Positions 7,829 to 15,400 of a stretch of 20,527 bases of DNA are shown here, piece by piece. Both the position numbers and the translations under genes were made by a program. The stretch's first letter is position 1, and the number at the start of each line of letters is the position of its first letter. Location: IMG/VR virus record IMGVR_UViG_3300044641_001856, positions 1-20,527 of that record. One strand, written 5' to 3'. The notes beneath the pieces are model-generated. The model was not told the origin of the DNA. It saw only the letters and a program-made list of their open reading frames with translations, and ran no database searches. The DNA comes from a virus.

Positions 7829-8829
7829 TGTCAGTAGTTCTTCGTATTCCCCCATATCCGCTTTCTGTTACTTACACAGTTCCAGATGAAGCAGCAGACT
7901 ATATCCTTGTCATTGAAGACGTTGCAGAACAATCTGAAATTGAAGAATTTATTAGTGGCGAATCTGGAGGGGATGCAACAACAGAGGGAAAGATTACATA
8001 TGAATTATCTGGAGACTTTGTAAAATATGATAAGTCTTATGCAGTGACTGTGTATGAAGATATTGACGGAGAACGTGGAGATATTGTTGTTGAGGATAAT
8101 CTACAGATTGAGCGTCCATACATAAATCCAATAGAGTTAGCAGCACAAAACAATGAGACATCCGCAACAGATATTGCTAAATATAAAGAGTATGAATCAT
8201 TAGCAAGAGCAATTATTGATACTATTGTTGATGGTTTTTATTACAGACGTAAATTTTTAGAGGTTGTGGGTCAAGGAACAGACTATTTACCTCTTTGGGA
8301 TAGAACACACAAAATTTTGAAGGTATACGAAAATGCACAATTAGTCTATGATATAACAAATGAAGAAGGTCCAGCATTAGGAGACTTCAATTACATTATT
8401 ATTAAAGATAAGAGTGCAATAACAAAAGATCCAGTAGGAGCAGTAGATGCTGTAAATAGAGCAGAAAGACGTCCAGCAAGAATTCCTTTAGGCTCTTCAG
8501 ATTCTTTTGCAATATTTGATACAGAAGATAGCGGAAATACACAAACCATTACTGGTGGTGTAGGGTTTGCTACAGGAGTAGATTATATTTTCTTGTTAGA
8601 AACAGGGTATAAGGTTGTACCTATTGACATTCAAGATGCAATTAAATTACTTATTAATGATATTAAGTGTGGTAAATTAGATTACTACAAGAGATATGTA
8701 AAAAACTATAGCACCGATCAATTTAAAATTGAATATGATAAAAGAATGATTGAGGGTACTGGAAATATTATTGTAGACAAGATTTTGTCTAAATATGTTG
8801 ATAATATTGTTCGTCCTGGAGTGTTGTAA
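7828..8829 (+). CDS. Head-tail connector protein with extra N-terminal beta domain
   Basis: 333 residues. The first about 105 residues read as a beta-sandwich-like domain (LSVTYTVPDEAADYILVIED, then YAVTVYEDIDGERGDIVVED). Next is a helical/beta core, ESLARAIIDTIVDGFYYRRK and VVGQGTDYLPLWDRTHKILK (about residues 126-167), then a long loop (about 190-255). A C-terminal helical bundle, IDIQDAIKLLINDIKCGKLDYY with FKIEYDKRMIEGTGNIIVDK (about 270-325), resembles adaptor proteins of the gp6/gp15 class that sit under the portal. The assignment rests on this helical pattern and on position between capsid and stopper; I place it at moderate confidence. It starts in a TAATG overlap with the previous gene and ends in a TAATG overlap with the next. 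Confidence 0.68.
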   Translation: MSVVLRIPPYPLSVTYTVPDEAADYILVIEDVAEQSEIEEFISGESGGDATTEGKITYELSGDFVKYDKSYAVTVYEDIDGERGDIVVEDNLQIERPYINPIELAAQNNETSATDIAKYKEYESLARAIIDTIVDGFYYRRKFLEVVGQGTDYLPLWDRTHKILKVYENAQLVYDITNEEGPALGDFNYIIIKDKSAITKDPVGAVDAVNRAERRPARIPLGSSDSFAIFDTEDSGNTQTITGGVGFATGVDYIFLLETGYKVVPIDIQDAIKLLINDIKCGKLDYYKRYVKNYSTDQFKIEYDKRMIEGTGNIIVDKILSKYVDNIVRPGVL

Positions 8830-9278
8830 TGGATTCATGCGAAGTTACAGACTTTATGTTTCCAATGAAGGCAGACATATACTTTCCAATTCTTCAACAA
8901 GGCGATTATGGCCAGCCTAAAAAAGATTGGGTCTATGATAGAACTATAACCTGTAATGCTACCCCAGTTGGTGGTTTAGGAACAGAAGATATTAAACCAG
9001 AAGCATTTTTACAATACGAAAATAAACTTATTGCAAGAACGGTAAACGACCCAAGAATTTCTTCAAATAAATCAAGTAATGCAATTACAAATATTCTTAT
9101 AACAAACATTAGAGATGCAAACGATGTAATTATATATAGAGAAAGTGCTGGTGCAAGATCTGGCAGAGGAACAATTTATGAAGTGGCCACAGTAGAACCA
9201 TTTACAGGTCCTTTTGGCTCAACAGAATATTATAAAATGTTGTGGCGTAGGACTGAAAATCAGACTGTAGGTGACTAA
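8829..9278 (+). CDS. Head closure (stopper) protein
   Basis: 149 residues. The small beta-rich protein starts with MKADIYFPILQQGDYGQPKK (residues 13-32), followed by DRTITCNATPVGG, a PEAFLQYENKLIARTVNDPR stretch (56-75) and a C-terminal EVATVEPFTGPFGSTEYYKM. This layout resembles gp16/gpFII-type head-completion proteins that plug the connector and prevent DNA leakage, and I have seen related sequences in actinophage neck modules. It starts within a TAATG overlap with the connector gene, with GGAG at 8819-8822 as a weak ribosome-binding site, and ends in the same type of overlap with the next gene. Confidence 0.68.
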   Translation: MDSCEVTDFMFPMKADIYFPILQQGDYGQPKKDWVYDRTITCNATPVGGLGTEDIKPEAFLQYENKLIARTVNDPRISSNKSSNAITNILITNIRDANDVIIYRESAGARSGRGTIYEVATVEPFTGPFGSTEYYKMLWRRTENQTVGD

Positions 9279-9955
9279 TGATTGTTACTATGAATACTAA
9301 GTTATTTGATAAACAAATGAAAAATATTATTAATTATTCTTTTGGATTTTTAGATGGAGTACAAAAAGGTAAAAAAATATTTTTAGAAAACCTTGGTCTT
9401 GGAGTAATACAGGCATTAGCACAATATATAGATATGCAGGCTAGATCAAATCCAAAAGCATTACACCACGTTTATGAATGGAATCAAACTGGTAGTCCAA
9501 GTTCAAGATTATTTGATTTAAACTATACAGTTAGTAATTTAGGTTTATCAATAAATTCTAAATTTAGACAATCAAGAACTGTTTCAGAAAATATGACAGT
9601 TCCATTTTATAATAAAGCAAAAATTATGGAAGACGGGATACCAGTAACAATTTCCCCAACAAAGGCGCAAGTATTAAAATTTAATGGTCCCAATGGAGAG
9701 GTTTTTACAAAAAACCCTATAACAGTAGATAATCCTGGAGGAGATCAGGTATATGGAAGTTTTGAATCATCTGTTGATGAATTTATTTTAAAATATTTTA
9801 AACAATCATTTATTAAAGCATCTGGATTATATGATTACATTAAGAGGCCAACCCTATATAAGAAAAATCTTAAAGCAGGATCTAGAATGGGTAGAAATAA
9901 AGGTGTTGATACTGGTTTTAAATGGATTGCTAATGCAACAATTGGGGTAGAATAG
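9278..9955 (+). CDS. HK97 gp10-like neck / tail-completion protein
   Basis: 225 residues, third in a chain of overlapping genes (TAATG at 9276-9280). The N-terminal half is helical (LFDKQMKNIINYSFGFLDGV, then ENLGLGVIQALAQYIDMQAR), followed by HHVYEWNQTGSPSSRLFDLN (about residues 64-83) and a beta-rich half. This is the general plan of gp10-like proteins located between stopper and tail terminator. The C-terminus is basic (KRPTLYKKNLKAGSRMGRNK). AGGTGA at 9269-9274 is close to ATG 9278 (3 bases); an in-frame ATG at 9290 lies 15 bases away, so 9278 is kept with mild doubt. Confidence 0.65.
   Translation: MIVTMNTKLFDKQMKNIINYSFGFLDGVQKGKKIFLENLGLGVIQALAQYIDMQARSNPKALHHVYEWNQTGSPSSRLFDLNYTVSNLGLSINSKFRQSRTVSENMTVPFYNKAKIMEDGIPVTISPTKAQVLKFNGPNGEVFTKNPITVDNPGGDQVYGSFESSVDEFILKYFKQSFIKASGLYDYIKRPTLYKKNLKAGSRMGRNKGVDTGFKWIANATIGVE
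9948..9953 (+). promoter_or_regulatory. Weak -10-like element (TAGAAT) before the tail terminator gene
   Basis: TAGAAT overlaps the end of the preceding gene and ends 6 bases before ATG 9960, which has no Shine-Dalgarno sequence. The spacing suits a leaderless start, but there is no TG extension in the right place and chance overlap with coding sequence is possible. Confidence 0.25.
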
Positions 9956-9959
9956 ACCT

Positions 9960-10529
9960 ATGAGCATATTAACTGATACTGGATTCCCGCCAACATTTTT
10001 AAATGGATATATTCTTTCTGAATTAGCACATTTTAATCTTATTGCAGAAGCAGATCTTCTTAATCCTAGTCCAATGGTTCCTGCACAATTTCCTACTAAT
10101 ATTGAAGACTTATATAATGACAGTATTGTTATTAGACAAACAGAAAGTCCATTGTTAATTGTTTATGATAGATTAATGAGGTTTAGGCCTACACCATTTT
10201 ATGCTCGTAAAAGAGAGCAACTTATTTATTTCTTATACTCTACGGACGTTGGAAAACTCATAGACTCTGTACGTGTTATTTCTAATGCTCTTGACCGTGA
10301 AGACTCTTCTGCTCAAGATATCAATGCCTGGGCAATAGGTAATCCAGTCTTAAATTCACAGGGAGAGACGATTCCATATAATATATTTTTCCATAATACG
10401 AGGGTATATCAAGCAGATGAAAGCAGGGACGTAGCAGAATTAGCCTCTGCAAGAACCCTATTTGTAAATAAACTAATTATAGAGTATGACTATCACATAA
10501 AAACTGATTCAGATTCTAGATACACATAA
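9960..10529 (+). CDS. Tail terminator protein
   Basis: 189 residues. The core is FNLIAEADLLNPSPMVPAQF, then SIVIRQTESPLLIVYDRLMR (about residues 55-74), RFRPTPFYARKREQLIYFLY and STDVGKLIDSVRVISNALDR, with a closing beta segment LFVNKLIIEYDYHIK. Position just before the tube gene and the alpha/beta pattern fit the hexameric terminator (gpU/gp17-like) that caps the tail tube and joins it to the neck. The start at 9960 lacks a ribosome-binding site; only four bases separate it from the previous stop, so it is translated either by coupling or from a leaderless message. Function is from context plus pattern, so moderate confidence. Confidence 0.66.
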   Translation: MSILTDTGFPPTFLNGYILSELAHFNLIAEADLLNPSPMVPAQFPTNIEDLYNDSIVIRQTESPLLIVYDRLMRFRPTPFYARKREQLIYFLYSTDVGKLIDSVRVISNALDREDSSAQDINAWAIGNPVLNSQGETIPYNIFFHNTRVYQADESRDVAELASARTLFVNKLIIEYDYHIKTDSDSRYT

Positions 10530-10536
10530 ATGGCGG

Positions 10537-10542
10537 TATAAT
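10537..10542 (+). promoter_or_regulatory. Promoter candidate P4 (CGG-TATAAT) for the tail tube gene
   Basis: A perfect TATAAT sits in the 74-base gap before the tube gene, without the full TG extension. It is enclosed by an inverted repeat, ATGGCG (10530-10535) and CGCCAT (10559-10564), that could be an operator. The leader would be about 55 bases and carries AAAGAGGTGA at 10588-10597. Confidence 0.5.
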
Positions 10543-10603
10543 TGGTTTTGAGGAAACACGCCATACAACTTAATATAACACTTTAAGAAAGAGGTGAACA
10601 CAT

Positions 10604-11236
10604 ATGCCATATAGCCGTGGTACGTCAAACAACATTATTGTTGGTGCAGCAGCGCTTTTTGTCGCAGATACAACTTTGACTCCAGGAACACTGGAATCTT
10701 TTGATGCAAGTGAATCTTTTAAAGATACACTATCAGACGAAGCAGATTACACTAACATTGGTTATACCATGAACGGTTTAGAATTACAGTTCCAACCAGA
10801 CTTCGGTGAAGTTCAGGTAGATCAAATTCTTGACGTTGCAAAACTATATAAGCAAGGTATGCAAGTTAATCTTGCTACCGCTTTTGCTGAAGCAACATTA
10901 GAAAACTTGCTTCTTGCATTAGCATTCTCCGATGCACAACTTACAGGAAACAAGGCAGCATCTACAGGTCAGACACTTAATCTATCTGCAGGTGAACTTG
11001 GAGAATGTCCAGTAGAACGAGGAATCGTTGCTGTTGGACCAGGAACTGGTGATTGTGATGACTCTGACTCTGTTGAGCGTGTTTATACAGCCTACCGTGC
11101 TCTATCAATTGAGAACGTAACTGTATCCGCAAAGCGTGACGAACCATCAATGTTTGAAGTTTCATTCCGTCTTCTTCCAGAAGATGTATCAGGATCCTAT
11201 GGTAAGATCGTAGATCGTACTTGGGGACAATCATAA
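10604..11236 (+). CDS. Major tail (tube) protein
   Basis: 210 residues. This is the single tube gene between tail terminator and chaperones; the absence of a sheath gene before it marks a siphovirus. The N-terminus MPYSRGTSNNIIVGAAALFV leads into beta strands such as NGLELQFQPDFGEVQVDQIL (about residues 59-78), a helix (QVNLATAFAEATLENLLLAL), and a C-terminal sandwich with VYTAYRALSIENVTVSAKRD and FEVSFRLLPEDVSGSYGKIV. This order is typical of tube monomers of the gpV/N4-like fold. A strong AAAGAGGTGA site lies 6 bases from the ATG. Promoter P4 upstream and a hairpin plus terminator downstream suggest it is mainly expressed as its own message, as expected for a protein needed in hundreds of copies. 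Confidence 0.86.
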   Translation: MPYSRGTSNNIIVGAAALFVADTTLTPGTLESFDASESFKDTLSDEADYTNIGYTMNGLELQFQPDFGEVQVDQILDVAKLYKQGMQVNLATAFAEATLENLLLALAFSDAQLTGNKAASTGQTLNLSAGELGECPVERGIVAVGPGTGDCDDSDSVERVYTAYRALSIENVTVSAKRDEPSMFEVSFRLLPEDVSGSYGKIVDRTWGQS

Positions 11237-11251
11237 TCTAGGTTTAGATTA
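11234..11251 (+). other. Hairpin overlapping the tail tube stop codon
   Basis: TAATCTA, GGTT loop, TAGATTA form a perfect 7-bp stem beginning with the TAA itself. It resembles the hairpin after the capsid gene (same TCTA/TAGA core, 4-base loop) and lies 7 bases before a terminator. Confidence 0.6.
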
Positions 11252-11258
11252 ACACTAG

Positions 11259-11289
11259 ACCCACCTTTAATTAGGTGGGTTTTTTGTTT
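11259..11289 (+). terminator. Intrinsic terminator after the tail tube gene
   Basis: ACCCACCT (11259-11266) pairs with AGGTGGGT (11273-11280), an 8-bp stem with a TTAATT loop followed by TTTTTGTTTT. Strong Rho-independent form. Confidence 0.92.
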
Positions 11290-11295
11290 TGCCTG

Positions 11296-11304
11296 TGATA
11301 GAAT
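11296..11304 (+). promoter_or_regulatory. Extended -10 promoter candidate P5 (TGATAGAAT)
   Basis: TGA-TAGAAT lies just after the tube terminator. It ends 9 bases before ATG 11314, which has only a weak purine stretch (GAAAG) upstream, so a leaderless or very short leader is likely. No -35 box seen. Confidence 0.5.
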
Positions 11305-11313
11305 AGAAAGATT

Positions 11314-12009
11314 ATGGCAACAACTGTTTATCAAAATAAAATAATAAAACTTGTTGATGGTACAGAATTAGAGATTGTCCCATTAAAAATAAAATATTTA
11401 CGTGAGTTTATGGAAGCATTTGAGTATGTAAAAAAATCCAAAAATGATGATGAAGCAATAGAATGTTTAATAGAATGCGTAAGAATTGCTATGAAACAAT
11501 ATTACCCAGAAATAAAATTAACAAAATCTGATGTAGAAGATAGTCTTGATCTACCAACAATTTATACAATTTTAGATATTTCTGCTGGAATTAAAATAAA
11601 TAAAAAATCAGAAGAAACGGTTAAAAATCAAGCAACTGAAAGTGGATCAACTTGGTCAGAATTAGATTTAGCAAAAATTGAGGCTGAAGTATTTTTGCTG
11701 GGTATTTGGAAAGATTATTTAGAACTAGAAGAGTCGCTATCTATGCCAGAACTAATGGCTACACTGTCAAGTCGTAGAGAACTTGAATATGAAGAAAAGA
11801 AATTTCTTGCTGCAATTCAGGGGGTAGACTTAGATAAACAGTCTGGATCTAGCAGGGGACAAAAAGAATGGGAAGACATGAAAGCCAGAGTATTTAGTAA
11901 AGGACAAACTAAAGATAGCAAAGACATTCTGGCTTTACAAGGACCAAATGCCAAGAAAGCAGGGTTTGGTATTGGTATGGGTATAGATTACGAAGACCTA
12001 ACAAAATAA
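11314..12009 (+). CDS. Tail assembly chaperone, long form (GT-like, no frameshift needed)
   Basis: 231 residues. Residues 1-100 (KLVDGTELEIVPLKIKYLRE, LIECVRIAMKQYYPEI, DLPTIYTIL) are the G-type chaperone domain that coats the tape measure. Residues about 110-231 (LDLAKIEAEVFLLGIWKDYL, LSMPELMATLSSRRELEYEE, KKFLAAIQGVDLD) form the T-type extension that recruits tube subunits. In lambda-like phages G and GT come from one gene by -1 frameshifting; here the long form is one uninterrupted frame. The N-domain is clearly homologous to the next gene's whole product, so the two are duplicates. A T-AAA-AAA-T run at 11601-11608 could allow a minor -1 slip to a stop at 11622. The start lies 9 bases after the P5 -10 element; its ribosome-binding site is weak. 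Confidence 0.82.
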   Translation: MATTVYQNKIIKLVDGTELEIVPLKIKYLREFMEAFEYVKKSKNDDEAIECLIECVRIAMKQYYPEIKLTKSDVEDSLDLPTIYTILDISAGIKINKKSEETVKNQATESGSTWSELDLAKIEAEVFLLGIWKDYLELEESLSMPELMATLSSRRELEYEEKKFLAAIQGVDLDKQSGSSRGQKEWEDMKARVFSKGQTKDSKDILALQGPNAKKAGFGIGMGIDYEDLTK

Positions 12010-12028
12010 TAAAAAATAAAGTTAGTCA

Positions 12029-12037
12029 TGCTATAAT
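12029..12037 (+). promoter_or_regulatory. Extended -10 promoter candidate P6 (TGCTATAAT)
   Basis: The same nine bases as P2, in the 57-base gap between the two chaperone genes. The hexamer ends 29 bases before ATG 12067. ACATAG-C-CTATGT (12040-12052) directly follows and may be an operator or leader hairpin. AGGAGGG (12053-12059) is the ribosome-binding site. Confidence 0.58.
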
Positions 12038-12066
12038 TAACATAGCCTATGTAGGAGGGTAAATTA

Positions 12067-12399
12067 ATGGCAACAAGCACGTATGAAGAGGTAGAACTAG
12101 TTCTTTTGGACGGTACTAAGATTAAAGCAAGACCGCTTAAAATCTCATTACTACGTCCATTTATGAAAAAGTTTGCAGAACTAGCAGAGGTGGCAGAAGA
12201 TAATGACAAGTCAACGACTGTCCTTATTGAGTGTGTTCAAATTGCTATGAAGCAATATAAGCCAGAAATTGCAGATGATACTAAAAAGTTAGAAGAGAAT
12301 ATTGATCTTCCAACTGTATATAAAGTAATTGAGTCTGCTTCAGGGGTTAAACTGCAAGATGCAAATGCATTGTTAAACACTGTTCTTGCAAATAATTAA
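12067..12399 (+). CDS. Tail assembly chaperone, short form (G-like paralog)
   Basis: 110 residues, aligned end to end with the N-terminal 100 residues of the preceding gene: MAT at the start, LDGT, PLKI, LR-x-FM, LIECVxIAMKQYxPEI, DLPTxY and an SAG/SASG-VK/IK end. It lacks the T-type extension and stops 15 bases before the tape measure gene, so no frameshift into a T frame is possible. It has its own promoter candidate and a strong AGGAGGG site 7 bases from the ATG, which fits the need for far more G than GT protein. Likely role: coats the tape measure during tail assembly and leaves before maturation. The function is inferred from homology to the long form and from position. Confidence 0.8.
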   Translation: MATSTYEEVELVLLDGTKIKARPLKISLLRPFMKKFAELAEVAEDNDKSTTVLIECVQIAMKQYKPEIADDTKKLEENIDLPTVYKVIESASGVKLQDANALLNTVLANN

Positions 12400-12414
12400 A
12401 TAATGAGGTGACAA

Positions 12415-15400
12415 ATGAGCGATGTTAATGCCAAAATTGGCGTACAAATTGATACGTCACAGGCGTTAGCAGAACTTAAAAGTTTACAGCGACAGTTAGC
12501 ACTATTCCATTCATCAGTAGCAAAGGGTAGTGCTTCTGCTGCTGCTCAGCAAAGAAACATGCAGCAGAATCTGCTGAATTCAATAAATGCTACTGGCAAA
12601 TTTTCAGCACAGATGGGTGTTGTTAGAACATCCACAGAATCTTTTACAAATGCCCTTGAAAAAAACAAACTCTCAATGCGAGAGTATTTCCGTTATGCAG
12701 GGGGATCTACAAAAACATTTGGAAGATTATTTAAAGCAGAGTTTGACACAATTGGCAAGGTAGCCGAAGAACGTGTAAGAAGATTACAAACACAATATAT
12801 TAAATTAGGCCGTGACACAAGCGGAGCAATGAAGGCTATTTCAGTAACTCCAACTAGTGTAAACATGAAAGATTATGGCAATCAAGTTGCCATGGCAGCA
12901 CAGAAACAAGCATTATTTAATCAATTAGTAAAACAAGGATCTACCAATCTTTTAAATTTTGGTAAAAATACACAATGGGCAGGACGCCAACTTATGGTTG
13001 GTTTTACAATCCCACTTGCTTATTTAGGAACTGTTGCTGGCAAAACGTTTATGGATCTTGAGGCTCAGGCTATAAGATTTAAGCGTGTATATGGAGATAT
13101 GTTTACAACAACAGAGCAAACGAATAAGGCTCTGGATGATGTAAGAACTCTTGCAGAAGAATTTACTAAGTATGGCGTAGCAGTTGTAGACACAATGAAA
13201 ATGGCAGCAGATGCTGCAGCAATGGGTAAGACTGGTGCAGATCTTACTGCACAGGTTGCACAGGCTACAAGACTTGCTGTTCTTGGCGGGGTAGAACAAG
13301 GACAAGCACTAGAAACCACTATATCTATTACAAATGCTTTTGGTACTGCAGCAGAAGATTTAGCAAAAAAGATTAATTTCCTTAACGCAGTAGAAAACCA
13401 GACAGTTGTGTCTATTGAAGATTTAACAATCGCAATTCCTAAAGCAGGACCAGTTGTAAAACAACTTGGTGGAGATGTAGAAGATTTAGCATTTTTCTTA
13501 ACTGCAATGAAAGAAGGCGGTATTAATGCATCAGAAGGTGCTAACGCTCTTAAGTCTGGTCTTGCAGCATTAATTAATCCAACCAAAAAAGCATCAGAAA
13601 TGCTTGCTGGGTTTGGCATTAACATTAAAGCAATTGTTGAAGGTAATCAAGGAAATGTAAGACAAACAGTTATTGACTTTTCAAGAGCATTAGACACACT
13701 TGATCCACTTAATCGTGCTCGTGCTATTGAGCAATTATTTGGTAAGTTCCAGTTTTCACGTCTTTCTACTTTATTCCAAAACGTAACAAAGGACGGAACA
13801 CAAGCATCTAAGGTGCTTGGTTTGACAACAAACTCAGTTGAGCAACTTGCAATTATGTCTGAGCGAGAACTTGGAGTTTTAGAAAATGCCGTTGGAACTA
13901 AATTTAAAAAAGCAATACAAGATCTAAAACTAACACTTGAACCAATAGGTAAAACATTTTTAGAAGCAGTAACTCCAATTGCTCAATCAATTGCTGGCTT
14001 GTTAGATAAATTTAATAATCTTGGAGATGGCACAAAAAAGTTTATTGTTGTAGCAACTACCCTTGTTGGAGTAATTGGTCCAGTATTGTTGATGACTTTT
14101 GGTTTATTGTTAAACGCTGTTGCAAACGGCATTAAGTTATTTGCAGTAATGCGTAGCGGATTTTTAAGACTTGGTGGTAATTCAAAGATCCTTGCAGAAC
14201 AAACAAATTATTTATCAGTAGAGCAACTAGAGGCTGCAACAGTAGCAGCATCATTAAATCAAACACACACAAACCTTACACAACAGTTTATTCTTGAAGC
14301 AAGTGCAGTTAGAGCATTACGTCAGGCATATCTTGAAGCAACTGCTGCAGCAGCAAGATTTGCAGCAACAAACCCAGGAATGATGGGGCCAGGATTTAAA
14401 GGTATAAAAGGTGGAGGAACAAAAAAGTTTTCTTCTGGAACTACAGGCGTAGTTGGCGGGGAATCAGGAAAAGATTCTGTACCAGCATTACTAACTCCTG
14501 GAGAAGCCGTAGTACCAGAGCCAATAGCCCAAGATGATAGATTTAAACCATTAATTGCAGCACTTGTAAGTGGACAAATTGCTAAATATAATGGCGGAAC
14601 AACTGGAGTAAAACCAGGTTTAGCATTTGGACATGCGGTAGATCGTAGACAAGTTTCTGGAGCACAAGTATCAGAGAAGTTTAGGCAACTTGGTTTTGGA
14701 AGAGAAAATCTTTATACATCCGTTGGTTTTGACATTCCTAAAGAAATGAATGCACAATTAAATAGAACTAACTCAAGAGTAATGCTTGGCGATTATAGAA
14801 ATGCTCTTCTTGATAATAACTCTTTAAGAACGATGACTTTAAGTCTTGCTAAGAGAGGAATTCCAGATAGGGAAGCACTTAGAGTTGCACAACAAATTAG
14901 AGCAAATTTATTAAAGTCTTTAAGTGGTTTGCCAGATGGCGCTTTAATTAATGACAAAATGATTTACTCTAGAATGGGTAATGAAAGAACTGGAATTATG
15001 GGTGCACTTACAAAATCAGGAGACCCAATTATATCTACAGCAGCAAAGTCATTACTTGGTGTAGCGTCTACAAGTGCCGTTGGTGGCTCAAAAATTGCAA
15101 CAAGTAAACTAAAACCAATTGATGATGTAATAAAAGCAGTACAAAAAACTCGTTCAAATCCAGTATTAGTTAAAAAATTAAATGAGTTAAAAAAACTTAA
15201 TCCAAGTTTACAAATTCCAACTAGTTTAAATAATGCAGGTGAAATTGTTGCTTACAGAAGGCCTGAAATTACTGGTGGGAAAATTACTGGAAATAATGTA
15301 ATGAATGGTTTAGTTGATGGCAAATTTAGATCACAAAGAGAATTTTTGGGTGGTGGAAGACAAGTTCTTAAAATTACTAAATCAATGAATGATGCTTTTG

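Noticed and set aside
12376-12415. Frameshift from the short chaperone into a downstream T frame
   Set aside because: Only 15 bases separate its stop from the tape measure start, and that frame is fully used by the tape measure; there is no room for a T extension.
13065-13625. 186-codon open frame on the minus strand
   Set aside because: It lies inside the clearly conserved tape-measure core on the other strand and has no recognisable domain or start signal.
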